This document shows positions 7,925 through 15,410 of a DNA stretch of 53,573 bases, one piece after another. A model generated the notes under the pieces. That model did no database searches, had not been told where the DNA came from, and saw only the letters and a program-made list of their open reading frames with translations. Origin of the DNA: Candidatus Pseudoruminococcus merdavium (GTDB taxonomy: Bacteria; Bacillota; Clostridia; Oscillospirales; Ruminococcaceae); assembly GCA_904419745.1 (NCBI GenBank), contig CAJFSS010000007.1:64001-117573 (forward strand). Reading direction: 5' to 3'. The position numbers were made by a program, and so were the translations under genes. Numbering within the stretch: the first letter of the stretch is position 1; the number at the start of each line of letters is the position of its first letter.

Positions 7925-9202
7925 TTACTGTTGGGGATTGACCACGGAAAGGGCCATTTTCTCTTCGTGCAAGATTGTCCTCAAGTATTGGTTAACCTCA
8001 TCGTACGAAACTGTGGCGCAGGCTTCCAACAGGTCAAATTCTCCCAATCCAAGAAAATAGGAGCCAAGCATCGTACCCGCTACATTGTCCACGCTTCCAA
8101 ATCCTCGCACATATCGCCCGTACAACGCTTTGCGCTGTTGCTCAAAAAGCGTCTCAGGAATTCCTTTTTCCTTATATTTGCGGATTTCAGCCGCCAATTG
8201 CTCTCGCACCTTTCCGGGGTCTCTCCCCTCCCCTCCAAAAATTGTACAGCGATAATCGTCGCCAAGCATAATCTCACTGCCAAAACTGGAATTAATAAGG
8301 CCCGCATCATACAATTTCCGATAAAGTTCTGAAGATTCCCCCGCAATACACTCCAGAGCGATTGTATGCAGCACATATTCCTTTGCAAGTTGCCCCGAGC
8401 ATGGAATCATTTCTTTAAAACCTATCTGGAACAGGGGTTGTGAAACAGGTAGGGATACCTGCATTTCATGAGACAGGACTTCCTCCGGTTCTTCGGATGA
8501 CGCTCGAACCACATGAAAATCTTCCGCTTTTTTCAAAATCCGGTCCGCAGATTCGAGTACTTCCTCCACTTTAAAATTTCCTGCAATAGCAAGCACCATA
8601 TTGTGGAGATTGTAAAAAGTATTATAACAATGATATAAGTCCTGCGCTGTAATTTGCGCGATACTTTCCACCGTACCCGCAATATCAATCCGCAAAGGAT
8701 GACGCTGATACAGGCATTTCAGTAAATTAAAATAGACCTGCCAATTTGGGTCGTCATCATACATGCGGATTTCCTGCCCAATAATCCCCTGTTCTTTTTG
8801 TACAGTTTGCTCAGTAAAATAAGGAGATGTAACAAAATCCAGCAGAATATCCAGCGACTGTTTAAAGTTGTCCGTACAGGAGAACAGGTAACAGGTCTTA
8901 TCAAATGAAGTGTAGGCATTGGCAGAAGCGCCTGTTTCTGCGTAACGGGCAAATGCGTCGCGCTCTTCGCTTTCAAAAAGTTTATGCTCCAGAAAATGGG
9001 CAATTCCCTCTGGAACTTTGGTAAACTGGGCTTCCCCCTGCCGCTTAAAACAATTGTCAATCGAACCGTACTTTGTCCCAAACAAAGCATAGGAACTACT
9101 GTAGCCTTTCATAGGATACAGTAGAATGGTCAGTCCGCTGTCATGTTCAATTTTATAATATTGTTCCCCCAGCTGGGTATTCTTCACAATTTCTTGTTTC
9201 AT
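7925..9202 (-). CDS. ymfH: M16 family zinc metallopeptidase YmfH
   Basis: A 425-residue pitrilysin-type peptidase. The inverted zinc motif HFLEHKLFE gives the HxxEH of the family, and the downstream Glu needed for zinc binding is plausible in EQGIIGQEIRM. The second half is the non-catalytic M16C-like domain. The YmfF/YmfH pair in Bacillus is linked to 5-aminopentanol modification of elongation factor EF-P; whether that applies here is inference. The start overlaps the yfmF stop by four bases (ATGA), so the two subunits are probably translated together and form a heterodimer, one active and one inactive half. Confidence 0.92.
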   Translation of the reverse strand: MKQEIVKNTQLGEQYYKIEHDSGLTILLYPMKGYSSSYALFGTKYGSIDNCFKRQGEAQFTKVPEGIAHFLEHKLFESEERDAFARYAETGASANAYTSFDKTCYLFSCTDNFKQSLDILLDFVTSPYFTEQTVQKEQGIIGQEIRMYDDDPNWQVYFNLLKCLYQRHPLRIDIAGTVESIAQITAQDLYHCYNTFYNLHNMVLAIAGNFKVEEVLESADRILKKAEDFHVVRASSEEPEEVLSHEMQVSLPVSQPLFQIGFKEMIPCSGQLAKEYVLHTIALECIAGESSELYRKLYDAGLINSSFGSEIMLGDDYRCTIFGGEGRDPGKVREQLAAEIRKYKEKGIPETLFEQQRKALYGRYVRGFGSVDNVAGTMLGSYFLGLGEFDLLEACATVSYDEVNQYLRTILHEEKMALSVVNPQQ

Positions 9203-10491
9203 GCAAGTACCTCCCCATCCTCTTTACCGGTCAGGAAATAGACGGTATCCAGCGTCACTTTTTTGGCAGCCGATGCAACCTGTTCTTTTGTCACTTCGGA
9301 AATTGCCCTACTTTCTGCTTCGGGAGAAGTATACGTGCCTGCTATCACTTGAATCAGATACCAGCTTTCCAAGCCCTCGGGGGAATCTGTAATGGTAGAA
9401 AAAGCGTTTTTCAGGCTCAATTTGGCCGCTTCAAACTCCCCGTCGGTAAAGCCCCCTTCCCGCATAATTTCCAACTGATGCAGGATTTCCTGTTGCGCTA
9501 CCTCCCGGTTTTTGTCTTCTACACCGGAATCCACCAACATAACGCCTTTGATCCGGTCAAAACGGGCCGCGCAGTAATAGCACAGGCTTTTTTCCTCCCT
9601 TACATGGACAAACAGGCGGGAAAACGCTGTCCCACCGAAAATTGCTGTCATCAGGCGCATGGCGCTCAAATCTGGGCTGTCGGCAAAAGTCCCTGTCCGA
9701 AAACCCATAACCAGTTTTGATTGCACAATATCCATACGCTCTACATGTTCGAGCACTTTCTGTGCCCCTGCAATCCGAACGATTTCCTCCTGCCCAGCAG
9801 GTTCTCTTTCCAGGGAAGACAGGGCCTTGTCAAAAACAGCCTCAATTTTTTTGCAGTCCCCATGGCCTGTAAACATCACTTCAATACGGGCATGTTTCAT
9901 TAAATCCCGATAAGCCTGTGTGGCGATCTGTGGAGTGATGGAACGAGCGGTCTCCACCGTACCATATTCATCAATTCCATAGGGCTCGTTGACATACATC
10001 AACTCCTCACACCGTTCAATCGCATAATAACGCTTGTCGTTGATTTTGGACTCAATCATATCAATCAGGTTCTGGCGTTCGATTTCCACCTCAGAATCCT
10101 CAAAACAACCATTGACAAAATAAGGTTTTGTAGCCAAAGAACACAGTAGCTGTGCACATGCTCCGGTCAAATCCTCCTCTGCAAAGACAAAACGGTTGTC
10201 AATGGAGCGAATTGCCAAAGAAACTACCTGCCAGCCCCCAATCTTCTTTACATCCGTATAAAGCGACGCCCCATACATTTCACAGAGTTTTTGATTGAGC
10301 GCTGTGAAATCCGGATATTCTTCACATTTCCGTCTCAGCAATGGAGCCACGACTGCATATTCCGCCGCACGCCCAGCATCCAATGGAATGCAGAAGTTTA
10401 TGGACAGGCGTGCCGTTTTAAACCTGTCGTCACTGACTGCATGAAACCCGATACCCGGCGCAATCGTATGCTCTATCAGTTGATAAGCCAT
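9199..10491 (-). CDS. yfmF: M16 family inactive peptidase subunit YfmF
   Basis: A 430-residue M16-fold protein that starts MAYQLIEHTIAPGIGFH behind GGGAGAG. At the position of the zinc motif it has LLRRKCEEYPDF, which lacks the His residues, so it should be catalytically inactive and act as the partner of YmfH. It keeps the M16 middle region with FGGTAFSRLFVHVREEKSLCYY, the usual substrate-binding R/Y segment. It overlaps ymfH by four bases. It is the first gene after a long (about 310-nt) transcribed leader that carries its own terminator-like hairpin (10604-10644), so expression may be controlled by early termination. Confidence 0.9.
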   Translation of the reverse strand: MAYQLIEHTIAPGIGFHAVSDDRFKTARLSINFCIPLDAGRAAEYAVVAPLLRRKCEEYPDFTALNQKLCEMYGASLYTDVKKIGGWQVVSLAIRSIDNRFVFAEEDLTGACAQLLCSLATKPYFVNGCFEDSEVEIERQNLIDMIESKINDKRYYAIERCEELMYVNEPYGIDEYGTVETARSITPQIATQAYRDLMKHARIEVMFTGHGDCKKIEAVFDKALSSLEREPAGQEEIVRIAGAQKVLEHVERMDIVQSKLVMGFRTGTFADSPDLSAMRLMTAIFGGTAFSRLFVHVREEKSLCYYCAARFDRIKGVMLVDSGVEDKNREVAQQEILHQLEIMREGGFTDGEFEAAKLSLKNAFSTITDSPEGLESWYLIQVIAGTYTSPEAESRAISEVTKEQVASAAKKVTLDTVYFLTGKEDGEVLA

Positions 10492-10571
10492 GTCTATCTC
10501 TCCCAAATTCAAAGTTTTAAATTCTTCCCGCCTGCTCTGCCACAAACAGCCAAAAAGAATTCCTTTTTAGT

Positions 10572-10601
10572 ATGCTGCCCAAAATCAAGTTTAGGCAGCA
10601 T
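10572..10601 (-). other. perfect 8-bp inverted repeat in the yfmF leader
   Basis: ATGCTGCC (10572-10579) and GGCAGCAT (10594-10601) with a 14-base loop. It follows the terminator-like hairpin and precedes the yfmF ribosome site. There is no T run after it, so it is more likely a stabilising or protein-binding structure than a terminator. Confidence 0.5.
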
Positions 10602-10603
10602 AT

Positions 10604-10803
10604 GAAAAAATAATCCCTTTCAAACACGCAACAATTTGAAAAGGACACACCGTTATCCCAAAGTTCCAAGGGAATAAAACCACCGGAGTGTCTTTTGCTC
10701 CGAACTAGCAGCTGCTATAACAGCTTGAAAAAGCAAGGAGATTTCAAAAAAGGCAAAAAGCAGCTGTATCTGTGGAAAATCCGCAGAAGCATCAGAGCCG
10801 TAC
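10604..10803 (-). ncRNA. structured leader or small RNA of unknown class, with terminator
   Basis: About 200 nt from a promoter at 10810-10818 to a T-tracted hairpin. Visible pairing: P1 GCTCTGA (10798-10792) with TCGGAGC (10703-10697); P2 TCTG..CAGA hairpin near 10787-10769; P3 CAGCTGCT (10766-10759) with AGCAGCTG (10716-10709). Downstream, CGGAG/CTCCG, AAAAGACAC (10696-10688)/GTGTCCTTTT (10648-10639) and the terminator CCTTTTCAAA (10644-10635)/TTTGAAAGGG (10624-10615) share strands and exclude one another in turn. The last helix is followed by ATTATTTTTT. It looks like a three-way-junction element with a switchable terminator ahead of yfmF, or a free-standing small RNA. I could match it to no riboswitch, T-box, 6S or SRP signature that I know. 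Confidence 0.55.
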
Positions 10804-10809
10804 TTTGAT

Positions 10810-10818
10810 ATTATAGCA
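10810..10818 (-). promoter_or_regulatory. extended -10 promoter of the leader/yfmF operon
   Basis: TGCTATAAT (10818-10810) on the minus strand, an extended -10 element. The -35 region 17 bp upstream (TAGAAT) is weak. Transcription should start near 10803. Confidence 0.65.
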
Positions 10819-10920
10819 TATTTCCTCTATCAATTCTATGATAACATCTGAAAACGGGAAAGCAGAAAGGATTTTCTCAATTTTTCAGCTTACCGTTCCC
10901 TCAGTTGGCAAGGCTTAGGG

Positions 10921-11751
10921 TTACTGATTTCCAAATCCTTTTTTCCAAAGAAATTCTGCCACCGCATCTTCCTCATTAGAACCAAGGACTCCTGTTGCCA
11001 CAGCCTTGAGTTCTTCCGCCGCTTCCTGCACCGCATAAGCTTCATCTGATACCAAAAACATGGGAATATCATTGATACGATCACCAAAACAAATCAATCT
11101 TTTGCATCCGCACCATTCTTTCAACCGTTCGGCCGCCTCCGCTTTGGTAGCAAGGCGCGGCATGATTTCCAGCCAATACTCTTCCCGATAAAGTTCCTGC
11201 TGGAATATACAGCGAAATCGATTATCTTTTTCAAGCTGCCGTGCAACAGGCAGAAGTTCCTCTCTTTCCCCAATCCAGGTAAGATAAAAAAGCTGCCCAT
11301 CAAAAAGGTTCTCTATTTTCTGTACAGGACACATCCTGGGATCTCCTATCCGGTTCGAAAGATAATAATGTCCCCCATCGCCGAGTAATTCAGGGCAAAA
11401 TCTCACCTGTTCTTTTCCATTCACCAGGGAATACACAAAAGGCGAACAGGATACCATTTCCACAAATCTTCTGAGCTCTTCTCTTTCGGAATCCGAAAAT
11501 ACACAGGAAAAAAGCCGCTTTCCACTCTGTGGGTCAACCAAAAACGCCCCATTATAACAGATTACGGGAAGATTTAACGAAAGCCCCTGTGTGACCTTGC
11601 TTGCGCTCTGAAAGGAACGCGCTGTGGCATAAGAAAACTGCATTCCCTCACAAACCAAAGTGTTAATCATTTCTTTGGTTCTTTTTGTCAAAAGGGTATG
11701 TGAATTTAACAGTGTTCCATCCAAATCTGTTAGATAGAGAATTTTTTCCAA
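10921..11751 (-). CDS. Cof-type HAD-IIB phosphatase
   Basis: A 276-residue haloacid-dehalogenase-type hydrolase. Motif I is LTDLDGTLLN (nucleophile Asp9, acid/base Asp11), motif II the ATARSF segment, motif IV LICFGDRINDIPMF near residue 225; the central cap is the IIB alpha/beta type. Such enzymes dephosphorylate sugar phosphates, FMN, PLP or similar small molecules; the substrate is not predictable. The start is TTG at 11751, seven bases behind AAGGAG. It lies 51 bases after the terminator-flanked gene upstream. A weak hairpin follows its stop near 10880-10915. Confidence 0.9.
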   Translation of the reverse strand: MEKILYLTDLDGTLLNSHTLLTKRTKEMINTLVCEGMQFSYATARSFQSASKVTQGLSLNLPVICYNGAFLVDPQSGKRLFSCVFSDSEREELRRFVEMVSCSPFVYSLVNGKEQVRFCPELLGDGGHYYLSNRIGDPRMCPVQKIENLFDGQLFYLTWIGEREELLPVARQLEKDNRFRCIFQQELYREEYWLEIMPRLATKAEAAERLKEWCGCKRLICFGDRINDIPMFLVSDEAYAVQEAAEELKAVATGVLGSNEEDAVAEFLWKKGFGNQ

Positions 11752-11768
11752 AGGGAATCTCCTTCCTT

Positions 11769-11801
11769 TTAAAAAGAAAAGCGGGGATTTTCCCCGCTTT
11801 T
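11769..11801 (-). terminator. intrinsic terminator
   Basis: An 11-bp stem AAAAGCGGGGA/TCCCCGCTTTT (11777-11801) followed on the minus strand by a T-rich run. It ends the gene at 11803-12369 and lies immediately upstream of the HAD ribosome site. Confidence 0.85.
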
Positions 11802-11802
11802 C

Positions 11803-12369
11803 CTATTGTTTTTCTGCATTGCGCTCTGCTTTTTCGGCATCCGCTTTGGTTCCATGTGCACTTTGGGATGCATATGGTGCGTCAATCCCATATTTTTTCA
11901 GCATATCCACCAGCTGATGATGGTTTTCCTCCGTCAGTTGATACCAAAAATAGTCATAGCCGCCCTCGGCCGCATAGACCTGGTATTCGATAATCGGGCA
12001 GCTTTCGCACAACGAATAGACCCCGCTTGGGTAATGTTCCGCATTTAAAACAAAACGGTAATTTCCAAATATACAGCTGGGTTCCTCAGACAGCTGTGTA
12101 CCGGAAGTGAGCAGTGCACGCAGCGTGTCGACATCCTCTTCGCTGGTAACAGAGACCGATTCAATATTATCCGTGGTATCACACACCATGATTGCCGTTT
12201 TTTCAAACACTTCTACTTGGACAGCATCTGGAGGGCTAAAGGTCATAATAATTTTGTGTTTTGCAAAAGAAAACAGAGAACTTGCACTCCAAATAGCAAG
12301 AACAGCTACAATCAGAAAGCCACAGGCAATACTGATAATTCGTATCCATTCTTTTTTTTCAGAATTCAT
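11803..12369 (-). CDS. membrane-anchored protein of unknown function
   Basis: A 188-residue protein that I do not recognise. The start at 12369 follows AAGGAGTG and gives MNSEKKEWIRIISIACGF; readings further upstream lack a ribosome site. A single membrane helix (about residues 12-35) is followed by a soluble domain of about 130 residues that should face outside, with Cys pairs in VMVCDTT-like and ESCPII segments, and a charged tail ending EKAERNAEKQ. It is preceded by a structured RNA with its own promoter and terminator-like hairpin (12490-12671), and followed by a strong terminator. It is therefore an independently controlled single gene. Confidence 0.7.
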   Translation of the reverse strand: MNSEKKEWIRIISIACGFLIVAVLAIWSASSLFSFAKHKIIMTFSPPDAVQVEVFEKTAIMVCDTTDNIESVSVTSEEDVDTLRALLTSGTQLSEEPSCIFGNYRFVLNAEHYPSGVYSLCESCPIIEYQVYAAEGGYDYFWYQLTEENHHQLVDMLKKYGIDAPYASQSAHGTKADAEKAERNAEKQ

Positions 12370-12489
12370 CTTCTTCACTCCTTGCCTCAGCAGAAACTCA
12401 AGGAAATCCTGCAAAACGGGAATGTTCCGCAACTGCCATCCGTAGCCCTGCTGTTTAGGAATATTGACGCCAAGCTGATACAAGCATCA

Positions 12490-12637
12490 CAAAAATAAGC
12501 AAATGCTTATTGGGTTTTCGTAAGCAAGCCTGTCCTGCCGCCAGAAAATCCTTTTAGATACCCCGGATCACAAACAGAGAAAAGAGCATTGGCTCTTATT
12601 TTGACAGGGAATCGCCATTCCGGGGAATGTCTGCTTG
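12490..12637 (-). ncRNA. structured leader of unknown class with terminator/antiterminator pairing
   Basis: About 145 nt from promoter 12644-12671 to a hairpin AATAAGC/GCTTATT (12500-12494 read with 12511-12505) followed by TTTT. Pairings visible: CCCCGG with CCGGGG (a long central stem with one mismatch), AAGAGC-CAAT-GCTCTT as apical hairpin, CAAGC near the 5' end with GCTTG, and CCTGTC with GACAGG. The segment GCTTGCTTA can pair either with the 5' CAAGC or with TAAGCA of the terminator, the usual logic of an attenuator. It precedes the unknown gene 11803-12369. I match it to no known riboswitch class. Confidence 0.45.
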
Positions 12638-12643
12638 TCCGTT

Positions 12644-12671
12644 ATTATACCATAACCCATCTGAAATGCAA
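12644..12671 (-). promoter_or_regulatory. sigma-A promoter with extended -10
   Basis: TTGCAT (12671-12666), 16-bp spacer ending TATGG, TATAAT (12649-12644) on the minus strand. It lies 20 bases after the DUF1540 terminator and drives the structured leader. Confidence 0.75.
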
Positions 12672-12690
12672 ACAGGGAATTGAAGAATCT

Positions 12691-12724
12691 CAAAACAATA
12701 GGGCAGGCGAGCGCCTACCCTATT
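12691..12724 (-). terminator. terminator of the DUF1540 gene
   Basis: Stem AATAGGGTAGGC/GCCTGCCCTATT (12724-12713 with 12708-12697, one G-T pair) followed by TGTTTTG on the minus strand, 17 bases after the DUF1540 stop. Confidence 0.8.
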
Positions 12725-12740
12725 CCAAATTCCAGCTTTC

Positions 12741-13049
12741 CTATTTGCAGCAAAATTCGCAACACTCTGTCTGTTCGCAGCAGCATGCGGAAGCATTGCC
12801 TACGTTGATTTGAGACGCATCACAGGCCCCATCACAGTTATGGACACAGTTTTGTGCCTTACAATGGATTTCCACCTGTGGATTTGGATGCGTAGTCAGG
12901 TTGTGCGCCCCCTGTTTGTCAATATAACTTGAGCAACAGGTACCAGCACTCTCCAAGGCATTTTTTCCTCCAATTTCAATGCTGCCAACACAGCAAAAAC
13001 CATGCTCATTATTACCACAGTTTCCAACATTACAGGTTAATCTGGTCAT
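12741..13049 (-). CDS. DUF1540 protein with two Cys-rich modules
   Basis: A 102-residue Cys-rich protein. Two copies of the DUF1540 motif are present: TCNVGNCGNNEHGFCC with SIEIGG, and HCKAQNCVHNCDGACDAS with QINVGN, each with later Cys pairs. About 19 Cys in total suggests metal binding. DUF1540 proteins are common in spore-forming Clostridia and have no defined function. The ATG at 13049 follows GGAGAGGG; an upstream open extension lacks both a ribosome site and family similarity. It is 128 bases from the upstream Smr gene and has its own terminator. Confidence 0.9.
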   Translation of the reverse strand: MTRLTCNVGNCGNNEHGFCCVGSIEIGGKNALESAGTCCSSYIDKQGAHNLTTHPNPQVEIHCKAQNCVHNCDGACDASQINVGNASACCCEQTECCEFCCK

Positions 13050-13177
13050 TTGTCCCTCTCCTTTGTTACTAAAACTATACATGGCAATAGTATCTACAAA
13101 AGATCGGGAATTTATACCGACCGATAAAACAAAATCAGGAAGCCCGACTGCTTGCTGAAAAATATCCCAATATCCAA

Positions 13178-13534
13178 TTACCACAGCACCACAATGGATA
13201 CACCGGGATTGCCACGGCAGTAATCACTGTCTTTGGCGCTAGCTGGACAAGCATAGAGCAGTTCCCGCCCGGTTTCGGTAAACGGAGAAAAATCCTCCCC
13301 TTTGACAAAAGTAAGGATATCCCCCCAGTTTTTACGCAGTTCCAGTTCCTCTTGAACAGCCGCTTTAATCCGACCGCCCTTGCCGCTAGAACCATATCCA
13401 TGGATAAATTTTATAACGCGCGTCCCGCTCTGTTTGGCATAGATAAGTTCTTCATTCAGCCTGTCCAGGGCGTCTGCTACAAAGGGTTTACCATATTCAA
13501 GATTGACTGTCGGTATTTCCAACGGTTCCATCAT
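13178..13534 (-). CDS. Smr domain protein
   Basis: A 118-residue protein with a stand-alone Smr domain. The HGYGSSGKGGRIKAAV segment matches the conserved HGxG loop of Smr endonuclease domains, and the N-terminal TVNLEYGKPFVADALDRL corresponds to the leucine/aspartate helix that opens the domain. Small Smr proteins nick DNA or cleave RNA; recent work links several to ribosome-collision rescue. The LxxG-type C-terminal strand is replaced by GVSIVVLW. AAAGGGG precedes the two possible ATG codons; the first is used here. Confidence 0.8.
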   Translation of the reverse strand: MMEPLEIPTVNLEYGKPFVADALDRLNEELIYAKQSGTRVIKFIHGYGSSGKGGRIKAAVQEELELRKNWGDILTFVKGEDFSPFTETGRELLYACPASAKDSDYCRGNPGVSIVVLW

Positions 13535-13645
13535 ACGGCTTTCCCCTTTCCCAGTCTAATTGGCAACAATTCTATTGTACCTCTGATTTTTACAGGCTGC
13601 AAGGCTCCATTGTCTTTTTTCACAATCACATCATGTTTTGCGGGG

Positions 13646-14737
13646 TTATTCACTGATCAGAGCAACCACGATACTAACGGCTACTGCCAGGAGGATTCCC
13701 GCAAGAATCATCCACGCTGCCGGCCTCGCCATATTCATTGTCCACCCGACGCCGAATCGCTTTTCCACCATCAGCGACGGATCGTCCGGATTAAAATAAA
13801 TACAACCCAGCTTCCAGTAGCGGTCATCCTCCCTGGGATCGATCCGGTCGGTTTCCCGCCCTTTCCGTAAAAGCCGGCTTCCGCCCTGTCCAGTATATAC
13901 AATCAGCACTGTGGCGCCGCCTCCCACCAATACCATAAAAATGGCTATTGCCGGCGCCATCCAAGAAAACGGACAAAGTCCAAGGATCATAAACTGAAGG
14001 AAGCTGAACCACAAAAGACAGGCAAAACCCATCGCTACGAGATAGAAACACCAGAGTTTTTTAAACAGAATAGACGCCCGCCTGCTTTCCCGGGCGTTGT
14101 CCGAACGGATCACCTTTTTTGATCGGCTAGTCAACACAAGCAATCCAAAAAACAAGAGGAGCATAAGTATTTGGAGAAAAATCAGCTGGAAAAGGGAAAA
14201 AAATCCCTTTTGCGTATAAACCGCATTGCCCGCATAATCCCAGTGGATGGGGATCTGTTCGTCGAGAACTGGTTCCCGCCAAAAAGTAACTACTGCTGTA
14301 ACAACAATGAGCAAAACATGCGGGACAAACCACCAAAAGGAGACAAGTCTCGGCTGCGGGGACAAATCCACTGCCACATGATGTTCCACAGTATAGGAAA
14401 ATTCACGGTTTTGCTTCATCCGCTTTGCCCTGCGGTGATAATAAAGATAGATAGCGGCCTGTAGCAAAAGATAGTCAACTATGAATATTGGAAAAGCCAG
14501 TTCCCCATTTATCAGGCGAAAGAACACTGTCATGCACCAAAAGCCAGCGCACAGTATCCCTGTGAACAGACAAAGCACAAAATAATGCAACCGCATGGCA
14601 CGCACTTTTTTAAGTTGAGAGGCAGAATCCGGAAAAAAAACGCCGAACACATCGTTTTTCCGGACAACATAGGGGGTACAGGCACACAAGACCACCAAAA
14701 CCGCAAGGACGCTTCCGTTGACCATCCAGTATGTCAT
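13646..14737 (-). CDS. DUF1648/DUF5808 membrane protein
   Basis: A 363-residue membrane protein with about eight hydrophobic segments. The DUF1648 signature PIHWDYAGNAVY sits in an extracytoplasmic loop, and the C-terminal DUF5808-type segment reads DRYWKLGCIYFNPDDPSLMV followed by RFGVGWTMNMARP. Function is unknown. The start overlaps the stop of the GntR regulator by four bases (ATGA), so the two are translationally coupled. In Bacilli and Clostridia such pairs are autoregulated units responding to envelope stress, which would be an inference here. Confidence 0.85.
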   Translation of the reverse strand: MTYWMVNGSVLAVLVVLCACTPYVVRKNDVFGVFFPDSASQLKKVRAMRLHYFVLCLFTGILCAGFWCMTVFFRLINGELAFPIFIVDYLLLQAAIYLYYHRRAKRMKQNREFSYTVEHHVAVDLSPQPRLVSFWWFVPHVLLIVVTAVVTFWREPVLDEQIPIHWDYAGNAVYTQKGFFSLFQLIFLQILMLLLFFGLLVLTSRSKKVIRSDNARESRRASILFKKLWCFYLVAMGFACLLWFSFLQFMILGLCPFSWMAPAIAIFMVLVGGGATVLIVYTGQGGSRLLRKGRETDRIDPREDDRYWKLGCIYFNPDDPSLMVEKRFGVGWTMNMARPAAWMILAGILLAVAVSIVVALISE

Positions 14738-15126
14738 GTCCGCTCCTCCTCTTTCCCTTCCAGCTCCTGAAGAATGGAACTACAGATTTGCCGGATGCGG
14801 GCCGCCGGGATGCCCTTGGAATACCCTTCAATCAACAGGGTGCGCAGACGGAGATAGAACTCCTCCCCATACTCGGTATCCGCTTTTGCCTTACCGGTGA
14901 CCACTACGCCTTTTCTCTGGTGGACACTGACATACCCCTCTCGTTTGAGAATATTATACGCTTTATTGACTGTGTGCATATTGATGCCAAGTTCCCCTGC
15001 AAGCTGGCGTACGGAAGGGAGGGAATCTCCATTTTTCAGCTCGCCCTTGACAATTGCTTCAATAATTTTATCCATAATCTGCTGGTAAATCGGCGTTTTG
15101 GACAACATATCCAGTTCTAAGATCAT
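14734..15126 (-). CDS. GntR family regulator, YtrA type
   Basis: A 130-residue regulator with an N-terminal winged helix: PIYQQIMDKIIEAI, then GDSLPSVRQLAGELGINMHT and NKAYNILKREGYV, the classic GntR DNA-binding domain. The short C-terminal region of about 50 residues, with no ligand domain, is typical of the YtrA subfamily. These regulators usually repress their own operon, which here includes the overlapping DUF1648 gene. The promoter 15157-15185 is immediately upstream and the segment ATACCGCTGTTAT inside its spacer is a candidate operator. AGAGGGGGG precedes the ATG. Confidence 0.93.
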   Translation of the reverse strand: MILELDMLSKTPIYQQIMDKIIEAIVKGELKNGDSLPSVRQLAGELGINMHTVNKAYNILKREGYVSVHQRKGVVVTGKAKADTEYGEEFYLRLRTLLIEGYSKGIPAARIRQICSSILQELEGKEEERT

Positions 15127-15156
15127 GGAATTCCCCCCTCTTTCTGCTATATTAAA

Positions 15157-15185
15157 AGTATAACAGCGGTATCTGCACCTGTCAA
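15157..15185 (-). promoter_or_regulatory. sigma-A promoter of the gntR-DUF1648 operon
   Basis: TTGACA (15185-15180), 17-bp spacer, TATACT (15162-15157) on the minus strand. The spacer holds a partial inverted repeat that could bind the GntR product. Confidence 0.8.
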
Positions 15186-15188
15186 ACG

Positions 15189-15410
15189 CTACTTTCCGAA
15201 TAATTTCCTTTGCAGAGTGATCAGTCGTTCTCTGCGGCGGCGGGTAGCCTTCCCGTCGACAGTGAGAACGCCGTCTGTTTCCACCAGGCAGTCCCCTTCC
15301 TGGACTTCACCCAGCACAGCGGATTTTTCAAACACTACCCGAGAACCGTCTTCCGCTTCACATACGACAAAGCGGCCCTCTTCAACACGATCGACAAAAT
15401 ACTGTTTCAT
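15189..15410 (-). CDS. DUF3006 family protein
   Basis: A 73-residue protein beginning MKQYFVDRVEEGRFVVCEAE, the DUF3006 pattern of a small beta-rich domain (VDR..G..VVCE then GDCLVETDG), with a basic tail RRRRERLITLQRKLFGK. Function is unknown, but DUF3006 genes commonly accompany ComEC-like metallo-beta-lactamase-fold hydrolases. Here the start overlaps the stop of exactly such a gene by four bases. It is the last gene of the tepA-to-DUF3006 run. Confidence 0.85.
   Translation of the reverse strand: MKQYFVDRVEEGRFVVCEAEDGSRVVFEKSAVLGEVQEGDCLVETDGVLTVDGKATRRRRERLITLQRKLFGK

Noticed and set aside
10604-10803. 6S RNA, SRP RNA or T-box as identity of the yfmF leader
   Set aside because: The 5' and 3' ends do not pair as in 6S RNA, there is no GGAAGGAAGCAG-like SRP core, and no UGGNACC T-box sequence.
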